Shown here piece by piece: positions 8,915 through 17,140 of a stretch of 64,000 nucleotides of DNA (the stretch's first letter is position 1; each line of letters starts with the position of its first letter). The notes beneath the pieces are model-generated. The model made no database searches. It was not told where the DNA came from and saw only the letters and a program-made list of their open reading frames with translations. Both the position numbers and the translations under genes were made by a program. The DNA is from an uncultured Flavobacteriaceae bacterium (GTDB lineage Bacteria; Bacteroidota; Bacteroidia; Flavobacteriales; Flavobacteriaceae), in NCBI GenBank assembly GCA_947497145.1, contig CANMFQ010000018.1, positions 1-64,000 of the forward strand. Reading direction: 5' to 3'.

Positions 8915-10173
8915 TTATTTGCTTTGCCAAAAAGGGGCGGATAGTTAATGTATCTGAGTATAAAAAAAGCAGGAAGGGAAGCGATAACTACCCATATAAA
9001 AAAGCCATTATAGCCTAGCCATTCTTGCATAAAACCGCTAATTAAACCTGGGAGCATCATGCCCAGCGCCATAAAACCTGTAGCCAGTGCATAATGTGAT
9101 GTTTTAGAATTGCCCTCTGCAACATATATCAAATACACCATAAACCCTGCAATACCAAAACCATAACCAAATTGTTCAACAATCACCGTACCTGTAACAG
9201 CCCATAAGGCGGTGGTTTTTGTGATAGCCAATACAGCGTATAGGGCATTGGGTGCGTTGAGTGAAATTAACATGGGAAGCATCCATTTTTTAAGACCTTG
9301 GCGTGATATTAATATACCACCCAAAATGCCTCCTATGGTTAAAAAAACAACACCTATAGTGCCGTAAATTGTGCCTACTTCCGAGGTGCTATATCCCAAT
9401 CCACCAACACTGGTTGGGTCTAAGAGAAAAGGGGATGCCATTTTTACTAATTGTGATTCTCCTAATCTAAAAAATAGAATAAAGGTAATAGCCATAGCCA
9501 TTCCAGGTTTCTTGAAAAAAGAAACAAAAACTTCTACAAAGCTTTTTGGCTTTTCTAAAACAATAGCTTCCGAACTTTCAAATTTAGGTGTGGCAAAAAA
9601 GTTTGACAGCGTCATAAGCAGCATCAATGAGCCAGCACAAATCATGGTATACGACCATGCTTTGGTGTTATCACCATAACGACCTTCTAAGTAACCGGCT
9701 AAAACAACAAGTAACCCTTGGCCTGTAACGTTGGCTAGTTTGTAAAAAACACTACGCATACCAACAAAAAAGGACTGTTTTTCTTCGGTTAAGCCAATCA
9801 TATAATAACCATCTGTAGCAATATCATTGGTGGCAGAAGCAAAGGCAACCATCCAAAAACACGCTAAACTGGCAACAAAAAAAGCATTGGTTGGTAGGGT
9901 GAACCCAATGGCTAAAAGCGCTACAGACATTAGTAGTTGCATGTATAAAAACCAGTTGCGTTTGGTGCTTTTTAGGTCAACAAAAGGGCTCCACAATGGT
10001 TTTATCACCCATGGGAGGTATAAAAAACTGGTATATAAACCCAAATCAGAATTACTTATGCCTAGTCGCTTATACATAATAACCGATACCGTTACCACTA
10101 ATGCATACGGTAGTCCTTGTGCAAAATATAGGGTTGGTACCCACGCCCACGCCCATTTGTTTTTTTGAATCAT
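8911..10173 (-). CDS. AmpG-like MFS permease
   Basis: Major facilitator of 420 residues with about 12 spans. The N-terminus WVPTLYFAQGLPYALVVTVS, followed by YLPWVIKPLWSPFVDLKSTKR and ASATNDIATDGYYM, is typical of AmpG-type muropeptide permeases, which import anhydro-muropeptides into the cytoplasm. It sits directly before nagZ, with the stop overlapping the nagZ start, and after a GHL10-type glycosidase, which supports a wall-recycling role. A different sugar or muropeptide fragment remains possible. Confidence 0.88.
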   Translation of the reverse strand: MIQKNKWAWAWVPTLYFAQGLPYALVVTVSVIMYKRLGISNSDLGLYTSFLYLPWVIKPLWSPFVDLKSTKRNWFLYMQLLMSVALLAIGFTLPTNAFFVASLACFWMVAFASATNDIATDGYYMIGLTEEKQSFFVGMRSVFYKLANVTGQGLLVVLAGYLEGRYGDNTKAWSYTMICAGSLMLLMTLSNFFATPKFESSEAIVLEKPKSFVEVFVSFFKKPGMAMAITFILFFRLGESQLVKMASPFLLDPTSVGGLGYSTSEVGTIYGTIGVVFLTIGGILGGILISRQGLKKWMLPMLISLNAPNALYAVLAITKTTALWAVTGTVIVEQFGYGFGIAGFMVYLIYVAEGNSKTSHYALATGFMALGMMLPGLISGFMQEWLGYNGFFIWVVIASLPAFFILRYINYPPLFGKANK

Positions 10174-10174
10174 G

Positions 10175-11689
10175 TCATTTGGTTTTGTTTAAATGTACAA
10201 TTATTGGTTCAGATTCTTGCCTATAGGCATCAATAAAGATTAGGGCTATTCGTTTTCTTTTTTTTATAATTTCTGGGGGAAGAACTACGGTGTTTTTATT
10301 GTTTAGGGGAAGTTTTGCGAGGAGCTTTTTTATGGGGTAGGTTTTTGTATTTGTTTTTTTAGCGGGATAAACTAGTACATATGAGAACGCTTCTAAATTA
10401 TTAAAATTTAATGAAGTAATATCGTTTTGTTTTTTGATTGATTGTAGCGCGATGAATTGTTTTTTCGTTTGGGAAGCATTTGAAGCAGCAGGAGGGAGGG
10501 CAGTGGTTTTATAATACTTTCTTTTGAGGTGTTTTAATACATCGGTATTGGCGTTCATCAAGCTTTTGGCGCTAAAAAAAGCATTGCCTTGAACAGTATG
10601 TTTTGTACGTGCATAAGCAATTTGGTTAGGAAGTTCTTTTTTGTGATTCCATGCGTCATCGCTGTTATTTCGTATTTTATAGGGGCCGTTACCAATATAT
10701 AAATTTGTTTTTTTACTGTGTGTCGCCCACCAGTCTACAATTTTTTTATGTGAGGCTACGGGGAAATCCATACTCCAATATACCTGCGGAATGATATAGT
10801 CTAACCATCCTTTTTCCATCCAAAGTAGGGGGTCGGCATACAAGTTGTCATAGGTAGTTTGACCCGCTTTGGTGTCTGAGCCATTGGGGTCAGTATCCTT
10901 ATTTTTCCATACGCCAAATGGGCTAACGCCAAACTGTACCCATGGCTTTCTTTTTTTGATAATAGCATGACTTTTTTTAATCAATGAATCGATATTACTG
11001 CGTCGCCAATCAGCAATATTTTGCGATGGTTTTGCGCAATTATAAAAACTGGTGCTATCATTAAAAACTTCATCTTTTATGGTATAGGGATAAAAGTAAT
11101 CATCAAAATGAATGGCATCGATGGCGTAATTAGAGACAATCTCATCAATTATCGCGGTCATTTTTTGCTGCACTTGGGGTAGGCCAGGGTTGTAGTAGTA
11201 TTTTTTGACGTATTTTACCATCCACTCAGGGTGCTGGTTAAAATCGTGTGTTGGACTTAAGATTTCGGTATTCAAATCAAAGGTCGCTCTGTACGGATTA
11301 AGCCACGCATGAAACTCCATACCACGTTGGTGCGTTTGGTCTATCATCCAAGCTAAAAGGTCTTCGTTTGCTGGTGTTGGCTCACCTTCTTTACCTGTTA
11401 AAAATCGAGACCACGGGGCGTGGTTAGATGCATAAAAGGCGTCTCCAGCACAACGTACTTGTACAATAGCAGCGTTGAATTTTAGTTCTTGATAAAAATT
11501 AAGCAGTGTTAAAAAATCTACCTTTTTTTTCGCAATAGCGTCATTTTTATGTTTTGGCCAATCAATATTTACCACAGTAGCCACCCAAAAACCTCTAAAT
11601 TCGGTTTTAGGCTGCGGTACAGTTTTTAAAATGGAACACGAATTAAGTGTCACCATTACTAATAGAAAGAGAAGTAGTCTTTTAGCCAT
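10175..11689 (-). CDS. GHL10-type glycosyl hydrolase lipoprotein
   Basis: A 504-residue protein of the family-10-like (GHL10, DUF187/YngK) group. The N-terminus has a lipoprotein signal ending LNSC (Cys18), so it is probably anchored in a membrane and faces the periplasm or surface. Family hallmarks follow: EFRGFWVATVVNIDWPK, FNAAIVQVRCAGDAFYASNH, MEFHAWLNPYRA, YAIDAIHFDDYFYPY and PQVYWSMDF. The substrate is not established by the sequence; the operon with AmpG-like permease, nagZ and nagB suggests it acts on peptidoglycan glycan fragments. It is 2 bp from the permease gene and follows a hairpin terminator after nagB, which may reduce read-through. Confidence 0.85.
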   Translation of the reverse strand: MAKRLLLFLLVMVTLNSCSILKTVPQPKTEFRGFWVATVVNIDWPKHKNDAIAKKKVDFLTLLNFYQELKFNAAIVQVRCAGDAFYASNHAPWSRFLTGKEGEPTPANEDLLAWMIDQTHQRGMEFHAWLNPYRATFDLNTEILSPTHDFNQHPEWMVKYVKKYYYNPGLPQVQQKMTAIIDEIVSNYAIDAIHFDDYFYPYTIKDEVFNDSTSFYNCAKPSQNIADWRRSNIDSLIKKSHAIIKKRKPWVQFGVSPFGVWKNKDTDPNGSDTKAGQTTYDNLYADPLLWMEKGWLDYIIPQVYWSMDFPVASHKKIVDWWATHSKKTNLYIGNGPYKIRNNSDDAWNHKKELPNQIAYARTKHTVQGNAFFSAKSLMNANTDVLKHLKRKYYKTTALPPAASNASQTKKQFIALQSIKKQNDITSLNFNNLEAFSYVLVYPAKKTNTKTYPIKKLLAKLPLNNKNTVVLPPEIIKKRKRIALIFIDAYRQESEPIIVHLNKTK

Positions 11690-11696
11690 GCATAGT

Positions 11697-11732
11697 AAAA
11701 AAGGCCTACTTTATAAAAAATAGGCCTTTTGT
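11697..11732 (-). terminator. Hairpin terminator after nagB fusion gene
   Basis: A 10-bp perfect stem (AAAAGGCCTA at 11699-11708 and TAGGCCTTTT at 11721-11730) with a 12-nt loop lies between the nagB stop and the GHL10 start. A/T runs on both sides make it usable in either direction. It may act as a partial terminator inside the minus-strand run. Confidence 0.75.
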
Positions 11733-11744
11733 TTAAACGTAATT

Positions 11745-13673
11745 TTAGTCGAATTTGTATCGTACAAATGCTTCCATTGCAGCATAATCAGATAATCCAA
11801 GTGCATTGTATTTTTTTGCCGTATCTCTGTTACGCTCCTCAGCACGCATCCAAAATTCTCTAGAGTCGTCGCCTTGAAACATTACACCGTCTTTTTGTGA
11901 TTGATGGCAAAAAATAGCATGACGTTTTTTCAATACTTGCCCAGGGCTCATAGGCACTGCCATTTCAATTTCGTTAATATCCCATTCGTGCCAAGCACCT
12001 CGGTATAACCACAACCAGCAGTCGGCCATGAAAGGTTCTTCCTTGAGTTCCTTCATAGATTCAAAAACAGCATCTAAACACACTTTATGTGTTCCGTGTG
12101 GGTCAGCCAAATCACCAGCAGCATAAATTTGGTGTGGTTTTATTTGTGTGATGATATCTTTCATGATGGCGATATCTTTGTCAGACAAATTGTTCTTTTT
12201 TATGGTGCCAGTTTCATAAAAAGGCAAGTCTAAAAAGTGTACGTTTTCATCGTTAAGTCCCATGTATCGGGTTGCGGCATATGATTCGCCTCTTCTGATG
12301 TTTCCTTTTAATTTTCGTACTTCTATAGAATCGTAGCTACTTTCTTTTTTCGCTTTTATATAATCGATTATTTTTTGGGCTTCTTCTGATGGCGCTATTC
12401 TTTTTGATATTTCGGCATATTTTCTTGCATCCATATCAGAAACAGCAATATTACCTGATGTTTGATAAACAATATGTACCTCATGGCCTTGTTCTACTAG
12501 GCGGTCAAAAGTTCCTCCCATAGAAATTACATCATCATCAGGATGTGGGCTGAAAATAATAACACGCTTACGAGCAGGTAACGCGCGTTCGGGTCTGTTG
12601 GTATCATCAGCATTTGGTTTACCACCAGGCCAACCCGTAATGGTATGTTGCAAACGGTTGAACATTTTAATGTTCAAATCATATGAATCTTCTAAAGCCA
12701 ATAAATCGGCCATGCCATTGTCGTTGTAATCTTTATCTGTTAAACTAAGAATTGTTTTCCCGGTTTTTGAGCACAACCACACTATAGCCTTAGCTGTTAA
12801 CGCTTCAGTCCACTCACAAGGTTTTACCAACCAAGGTGTTTGATTACGGGTGAGTTTACTACCTGCGCCAGTATCTAATACAAAAGTACAATTGCTATGG
12901 TCTTGCAAATAGGTAGCAGGTACATGTGAAGAAACTTCTCCTTCAATAGTCTTTTTAATAATGTCAGCTTTGTTTTCTCCCCAGCCCAACAGCACTATTC
13001 GCTTTGCGCTCTTTACTGTCGCAATACCCATTGTAATTGCTTTTTTAGGTACATTATCAATGCCTAAAAAGGCCGGAGCAGCATCAACACGCGTAATATG
13101 GTCTAGGGTGATAACTCGTGTACCCGAATTGTAATGCGAACCAGGTTCATTAAAACCAATATGACCTGTTCTACCAATTCCGAGCAATTGAAAATCTAGC
13201 CCACCACATTCTTTTATTTTCTTTTCATACGATAAGCAATAATCTATGGCAGACTCATAAGGGGTCATACCATCAGGGATATTGATATTTTCAGTAAGAA
13301 TGTCAATGTGATTAAACAAATGTTCGTGCATGAAGTAGAAATAACTCTGCCTGTTTTCACGATCCATTGGTAAATACTCATCTAAATTGAAGGTAATAAC
13401 GTTTTTAAAACTCAACCCTTCTTCTTTGTGCATACGTACTAATTCTTCATATACACGAATAGGGGAAGACCCTGTAGCAAGACCAAGAACACAAGGTTTG
13501 TTTTTAGCTTGTTTTTTCTTGATTAAATCGGCAATTTCGTGAGCAACACAAATGGATGCTTCGTTAGAATTGGAAAAAATTACATTGTGAATTTTTTCAT
13601 AACGTGTTTCTTCAAATTGACCTATCGGTTTGTAGCTGATGTCAATGCTTGGTTTTTTCAACGTTGTTTCCAT
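11745..13673 (-). CDS. nagB: Glucosamine-6-phosphate deaminase fused to PIG-L/LmbE deacetylase-like domain
   Basis: A 642-residue two-domain protein. Residues about 30-300 are NagB, converting GlcN-6-P to fructose-6-P and ammonia, with TGSSP (phosphate site), NLDEY (Asp98) and GRTGHIGFNEP (His171, Glu176). Residues about 365-600 form a PIG-L-type zinc deacetylase domain with SPHPDDD (His377, Asp379, Asp380) and ADPHGTH (His526, His529). PIG-L enzymes deacetylate GlcNAc-type sugars, so the fusion could both deacetylate GlcNAc-6-P and deaminate the product; that is inference. The residue matching E. coli Asp141 appears to be Thr169. Transcribed away from a DeoR gene across a shared regulatory region. 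Confidence 0.93.
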   Translation of the reverse strand: METTLKKPSIDISYKPIGQFEETRYEKIHNVIFSNSNEASICVAHEIADLIKKKQAKNKPCVLGLATGSSPIRVYEELVRMHKEEGLSFKNVITFNLDEYLPMDRENRQSYFYFMHEHLFNHIDILTENINIPDGMTPYESAIDYCLSYEKKIKECGGLDFQLLGIGRTGHIGFNEPGSHYNSGTRVITLDHITRVDAAPAFLGIDNVPKKAITMGIATVKSAKRIVLLGWGENKADIIKKTIEGEVSSHVPATYLQDHSNCTFVLDTGAGSKLTRNQTPWLVKPCEWTEALTAKAIVWLCSKTGKTILSLTDKDYNDNGMADLLALEDSYDLNIKMFNRLQHTITGWPGGKPNADDTNRPERALPARKRVIIFSPHPDDDVISMGGTFDRLVEQGHEVHIVYQTSGNIAVSDMDARKYAEISKRIAPSEEAQKIIDYIKAKKESSYDSIEVRKLKGNIRRGESYAATRYMGLNDENVHFLDLPFYETGTIKKNNLSDKDIAIMKDIITQIKPHQIYAAGDLADPHGTHKVCLDAVFESMKELKEEPFMADCWLWLYRGAWHEWDINEIEMAVPMSPGQVLKKRHAIFCHQSQKDGVMFQGDDSREFWMRAEERNRDTAKKYNALGLSDYAAMEAFVRYKFD

Positions 13674-13694
13674 AAAATCTAGTCTAAGTATTTG

Positions 13695-13710
13695 GTGTGC
13701 TCGAACACAC
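13695..13710. promoter_or_regulatory. Inverted repeat in nagB leader
   Basis: GTGTG (13695-13699) and CACAC (13706-13710) flank a central CTCGAA whose core TCGA is itself symmetrical. It lies just downstream of the predicted nagB promoter box and 22 bp before its ATG, so it could be an operator or an mRNA hairpin. Confidence 0.4.
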
Positions 13711-13719
13711 TATTAGCTG

Positions 13720-13727
13720 CAAAAATA
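13720..13727 (-). promoter_or_regulatory. Probable nagB promoter -7 box
   Basis: On the minus strand this reads TATTTTTG, an exact match to the Bacteroidetes TAnnTTTG element. A good upstream TTG is absent; instead a TGCTGTTT operator-like repeat sits 17 bp upstream. Confidence 0.5.
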
Positions 13728-13744
13728 TATAATAATATGATACG

Positions 13745-13833
13745 ATGCTGTTTTTTGCCTTTTTTTTTGCTGTTTAATGCTTTTTTAAGATATTTTTAAC
13801 ATAAAACAATGTTGAAACAGTAAAAAACAGCAT
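13745..13833. promoter_or_regulatory. Operator-like repeats between nagB and the DeoR gene
   Basis: TGCTGTTT occurs at 13746-13753 and 13768-13775 (22 bp apart, two helical turns) and in inverse orientation at 13825-13832. The first and third lie within a perfect 12-bp inverted repeat, ATGCTGTTTTTT at 13745-13756 and its complement at 13822-13833. The outer copies sit 15-17 bp upstream of the two divergent -7 boxes, in the -33 position. This is the likely binding region of the adjacent DeoR-family regulator. Confidence 0.65.
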
Positions 13834-13848
13834 GTTTTTAAAATTTAT

Positions 13849-13856
13849 TACCTTTA
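13849..13856 (+). promoter_or_regulatory. Probable deoR-murQ promoter -7 box
   Basis: TACCTTTA matches seven of eight positions of TAnnTTTG and is 20 bp before the ATG. The inverse operator-like repeat ends 15 bp upstream, mirroring the arrangement at nagB. Confidence 0.4.
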
Positions 13857-13875
13857 CAGCCTTAACCAAAATTTT

Positions 13876-14625
13876 ATGCTAAAAGAAGAACGGCAGCAAA
13901 CCATATTAAATGAAGTGGCACTTCATAATCGTATACTGTTAACAGACATTGCAGAAACATTGGATGTTTCTATCGATACCATACGTAGAGATGTTAAAGA
14001 GCTGGATGCTGAACAAAAACTGAGAAAAGTGCATGGCGGCGCAATTTCTTTGGGATTTATAACCAATAGTGCCCGCAATACCAATATTTATGCGCTAGAC
14101 CAAAAAACAAAGATAGCAGAGAAAGCATTATCCCTTTTAAAAGATGGGGGAGTTATTTTTGTTGATGGGGGTACTACCTGCTTAGAATTGGCGCGTTTGA
14201 TTCCACAAGAAATTGAGTTAACCTGTTTTACCTTGAGTCTGCCTGTAGCAATGGAGCTTTCTTCAAAACCCAATGTTACGGTGATTTTTATTGGTGGGCA
14301 AATTTCTAAAGATTCACAAATTGCTATTGGCGCCAATACCATACACAACCTTTCAGAAATTAAGGTGGATTATGGTTTTATAGGAACAGGCTATGTAGAT
14401 TCTCAATACGGGTTAACGGAGTTTGATTGGGATATAGTACAATTAAAGAAGGCCGTTATTAAAGCTGCTAAGAAAACGGTACTTTTATGCATTTCTGAAA
14501 AATTAAATTCGCAGCATCGGTACAAAACATGCGATATTAATGCGATTAATACTATGATAACCGAATTAGAGCCTACAAACAACCTTTTGAAATTATTTAA
14601 AAATCACGATATTAAAATTTTATAA
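13876..14625 (+). CDS. DeoR/GlpR-family transcription regulator
   Basis: A 249-residue regulator. The first 57 residues form the DeoR winged helix (MLKEERQQTILNEVALHNRI, then LTDIAETLDVSIDTIRRDVKEL, and KVHGGA). The remainder is the sugar-phosphate sensing domain with KTKIAEKAL, FVDGGTTCLELARLI, FIGGQISKDSQIAIG and GFIGTGYVD. DeoR proteins bind a phosphorylated sugar; position between nagB and murQ suggests an amino-sugar phosphate as effector. Its stop overlaps the murQ start (TAATG), so the two are translationally coupled. Repeats upstream that flank both divergent promoters are probably its operators. Confidence 0.93.
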   Translation: MLKEERQQTILNEVALHNRILLTDIAETLDVSIDTIRRDVKELDAEQKLRKVHGGAISLGFITNSARNTNIYALDQKTKIAEKALSLLKDGGVIFVDGGTTCLELARLIPQEIELTCFTLSLPVAMELSSKPNVTVIFIGGQISKDSQIAIGANTIHNLSEIKVDYGFIGTGYVDSQYGLTEFDWDIVQLKKAVIKAAKKTVLLCISEKLNSQHRYKTCDINAINTMITELEPTNNLLKLFKNHDIKIL

Positions 14626-15437
14626 TGGATTACATAAAAATCACCGAAACACCTTCCAATCATGATAATTTGGAACAATTAGAGACTGCTACGCTACTGC
14701 AGAAAATAAATGAAGAAGACAAAAAAGTAGCTGATGCCGTCGCTTTGGTGATTCCGCAGATTACCACTTTGGTTGATGGTCTTGCCCAACGTTTTGAAAC
14801 TGGAGGACGCTTGTTTTACATAGGAGCGGGTACTAGTGGAAGATTAGGCGTGCTTGATGCATCAGAAATTCCACCTACCTATGGCATGCCACGCGAAAGA
14901 GTAGTGGGGGTTATCGCTGGTGGCGATGTGGCTATTAGAAACTCCGTAGAGCATGCCGAAGATGATGGTGAGCAGGCATGGAAAGACCTTATGGCTCATA
15001 ATATTACAGCAAACGATGTAGTTGTTGGTATAGCTGCTTCTGGTACAACGCCCTATGTTATTGGAGGAGTGAACAAGGCAAAAGAAAATGGCTTGTTAAC
15101 CGCAGGAGTTACCAACAACCCAGGCTCTCCCTTGGCAAAAGCTGCAGATATTGCCATTGCAGTAAATGTAGGGCCTGAATTTGTTACCGGTAGTACCCGA
15201 ATGAAAAGTGGTACTTCTCAAAAATTAGTACTGAACATGATTTCTACAGCCTTAATGATTAAAATAGGCCGTGTGAAAGGAAACAAAATGGTACATATGC
15301 AATTGAGCAATGTAAAATTGGTTGACCGAGGGGTTCGCTATGTCATGGAAGGTTTGGGAATTTCTTATGATGAAGCAGAACAATTACTTGAAAAACATGG
15401 CTCTGTAAAAGCGGCAATAGATGCTGTAAAGAAGTAA
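14625..15437 (+). CDS. murQ: N-acetylmuramic acid 6-phosphate etherase
   Basis: Cleaves the lactyl ether of MurNAc-6-phosphate, giving GlcNAc-6-phosphate and D-lactate. At 270 residues it is slightly shorter than the E. coli enzyme because the C-terminus is reduced. The SIS domain shows GGRLFYIGAGTSGRLGVLDASE, PPTYGMP, IAGGDVAIRNSVEHAEDD, VVGIAASGTTPYV and NPGSPLAKAAD, with PEFVTGSTRMKSGTSQK. It is in one operon with the DeoR gene and divergent from nagB, so the two genes that handle the pathway intermediates are probably controlled together. Confidence 0.96.
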   Translation: MDYIKITETPSNHDNLEQLETATLLQKINEEDKKVADAVALVIPQITTLVDGLAQRFETGGRLFYIGAGTSGRLGVLDASEIPPTYGMPRERVVGVIAGGDVAIRNSVEHAEDDGEQAWKDLMAHNITANDVVVGIAASGTTPYVIGGVNKAKENGLLTAGVTNNPGSPLAKAADIAIAVNVGPEFVTGSTRMKSGTSQKLVLNMISTALMIKIGRVKGNKMVHMQLSNVKLVDRGVRYVMEGLGISYDEAEQLLEKHGSVKAAIDAVKK

Positions 15438-15466
15438 TGGATTTTGTTATCCTTGTGATGAAATAG

Positions 15467-15871
15467 TTACTTTTTTTGAATTGCTTGTACTTCTTCTAAA
15501 GTAACTATTTCGTTTGTAGTATTACCCCATGAGTTTGCAATAAAGTTCATAACATCAACAACTTCTTCATCTTCTAAACCCATTGGAGGCATTACGCCTT
15601 TGTAGGTGATGTTATTTACAATTAGCGTTCCATTTTGGCCATATTTAATGCCTCGTATACTGCCTTCACGATTTTTAATCAAATAATCAGACCCAGCCAG
15701 CGGCGGAAAAGTATTGGCTACGCCTTCCCCTTTTTCTAAATGACAGGTCACGCAAAAATCGGCATAAATTTCACTGCCTCGCTGCATGCTTTCTTTTAGT
15801 TCGGTATCTTGAAAAATAAATATAGAAAGCCCCATAGTGGTGGCTAGGTAGCATAAAATAAATGTTTTCAT
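15467..15871 (-). CDS. Monohaem cytochrome c
   Basis: A 134-residue exported c-type cytochrome. An N-terminal hydrophobic signal (MKTFILCYLATTMGLSIFIF) is followed by the haem motif CVTCH (residues about 40-44) and a candidate Met ligand in YKGVMPPMG near residue 95. The start lies one base after the stop of the PQQ dehydrogenase gene on the same strand, so it is the likely periplasmic electron acceptor of that enzyme. Confidence 0.92.
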   Translation of the reverse strand: MKTFILCYLATTMGLSIFIFQDTELKESMQRGSEIYADFCVTCHLEKGEGVANTFPPLAGSDYLIKNREGSIRGIKYGQNGTLIVNNITYKGVMPPMGLEDEEVVDVMNFIANSWGNTTNEIVTLEEVQAIQKK

Positions 15872-15872
15872 G

Positions 15873-16997
15873 CTATTTTGTTGGAGTCAAGGTATAAATT
15901 CCTTTTCCTTCAACAGCAACATAAATGATTCCGTCGGGTCCTTCTTCAACATCACGAACACGGCCTATATCGCCCATTAATTTTTCGCGATTTACCACTT
16001 TTGTACCGTTCATTTCTAAACGTTCTAAATATTGAAATTTAAGTGAGCCAACTAAAAGGCTTCCATTGTAATCAGCACCATAGGTATCTGTTGTAATAAA
16101 CGCCATACCACTTGGTGCAATAGAGGGTAACCAGTAGTGAATGGGTTGCTCCATGCCTTCCATTTTGGTTTGGTCTGTAATTGGGGTACCGCTGTAATTG
16201 ATACCGTAGGTAATTACCGGCCAACCATAGTTAGCACCAGCTTTTACAATATTAATTTCATCGCCACCTCTTGGGCCGTGTTCATGATTCCATATTTCAC
16301 CAGTTTTTGGGTGTTTTACAAGGCCTTGCGGATTTCTGTGCCCGTAGCTGTATATTGCCTTTTTTGCATTTTTTGTATTGTAAAACGGATTGTCTTTAGG
16401 AATACTGCCATCTGCATTAAAACGGTATATTTTCCCTCCATCACGACTAATATCTTGCGGATTCACGTCTCTAGCACCTCTTTCTCCTATAGTGAGATAT
16501 ACATAGCCTTTATCATCAAAAGCTATACGCGAACCAAAATGTTGTCCTTTTGTAGTGTTGGGGCTTGCTTTGTATAGTAACTGGTGGTTTGTTAGTGTGT
16601 TATTCTTTAGTTGCCCACGCATTAAGGCAGTATGACCTCCTTTTTCTTCACCCTCAGAAGAAGCGTACGAAAGATAAATCCAACCGTTGTTTTTGAAATC
16701 TGGGTGCACTTGAACATCTAATAAACCTCCTTGACCACGCTGATAGGTTTCAGGGGTATTTGAAATTGAAGTCTTTTTTCCGTTTTTAAAGTGGTATAAC
16801 TCCCCAGTTTTTTGCGTAACTAATAAACTGCCGTCTGGTAAAAAGGCCATTCCCCACGGTGCTAAAATATCATCAATAAGTAATGTCGCTGAAAAAGGAA
16901 CTTTCTCAGGAATCGTAACTTCATTTGCTGGGTCTTGGGCACAAGAACTGTATGATATAATAATTAATAAACATGTTAGAAGGACACTATTTTTCAT
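15873..16997 (-). CDS. PQQ-dependent sugar dehydrogenase lipoprotein
   Basis: A soluble-type aldose dehydrogenase of 374 residues. The signal peptide ends SYSSC, so it is probably a lipoprotein. The six-bladed propeller family motifs are visible: PWGMAFLPDGSLLVTQKTGEL, GQGGLLDVQVHPDF, GSRIAFDDKGYVYLTIGERG, YGHRNPQGL, NHEHGPRGGDEINIV and GANYGWPVITYG. It oxidises sugars outside the cytoplasm with PQQ as cofactor, passing electrons to a cytochrome such as the one encoded immediately downstream. No PQQ synthesis genes lie in the window. Confidence 0.93.
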   Translation of the reverse strand: MKNSVLLTCLLIIISYSSCAQDPANEVTIPEKVPFSATLLIDDILAPWGMAFLPDGSLLVTQKTGELYHFKNGKKTSISNTPETYQRGQGGLLDVQVHPDFKNNGWIYLSYASSEGEEKGGHTALMRGQLKNNTLTNHQLLYKASPNTTKGQHFGSRIAFDDKGYVYLTIGERGARDVNPQDISRDGGKIYRFNADGSIPKDNPFYNTKNAKKAIYSYGHRNPQGLVKHPKTGEIWNHEHGPRGGDEINIVKAGANYGWPVITYGINYSGTPITDQTKMEGMEQPIHYWLPSIAPSGMAFITTDTYGADYNGSLLVGSLKFQYLERLEMNGTKVVNREKLMGDIGRVRDVEEGPDGIIYVAVEGKGIYTLTPTK

Positions 16998-17093
16998 ATT
17001 TTGACGTTATTTGGTATATTAAATTCTTTCTAAATCCAATAGGGGTTAAATATAAATAGAATTTATAAGTTTAAACAATTACATTAAAGAATA

Positions 17094-17121
17094 TTGTTGT
17101 CCCCAAGCAAAACTATTCTTG
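17094..17121 (+). promoter_or_regulatory. Probable promoter of the giant T9SS protein gene
   Basis: TTG at 17094-17096, a 17-bp spacer and TATTCTTG at 17114-17121 (seven of eight matches to TAnnTTTG) lie 19 bp before the ATG at 17141. Confidence 0.4.
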
Positions 17122-17140
17122 ACCAAATTTGACTTAACCT

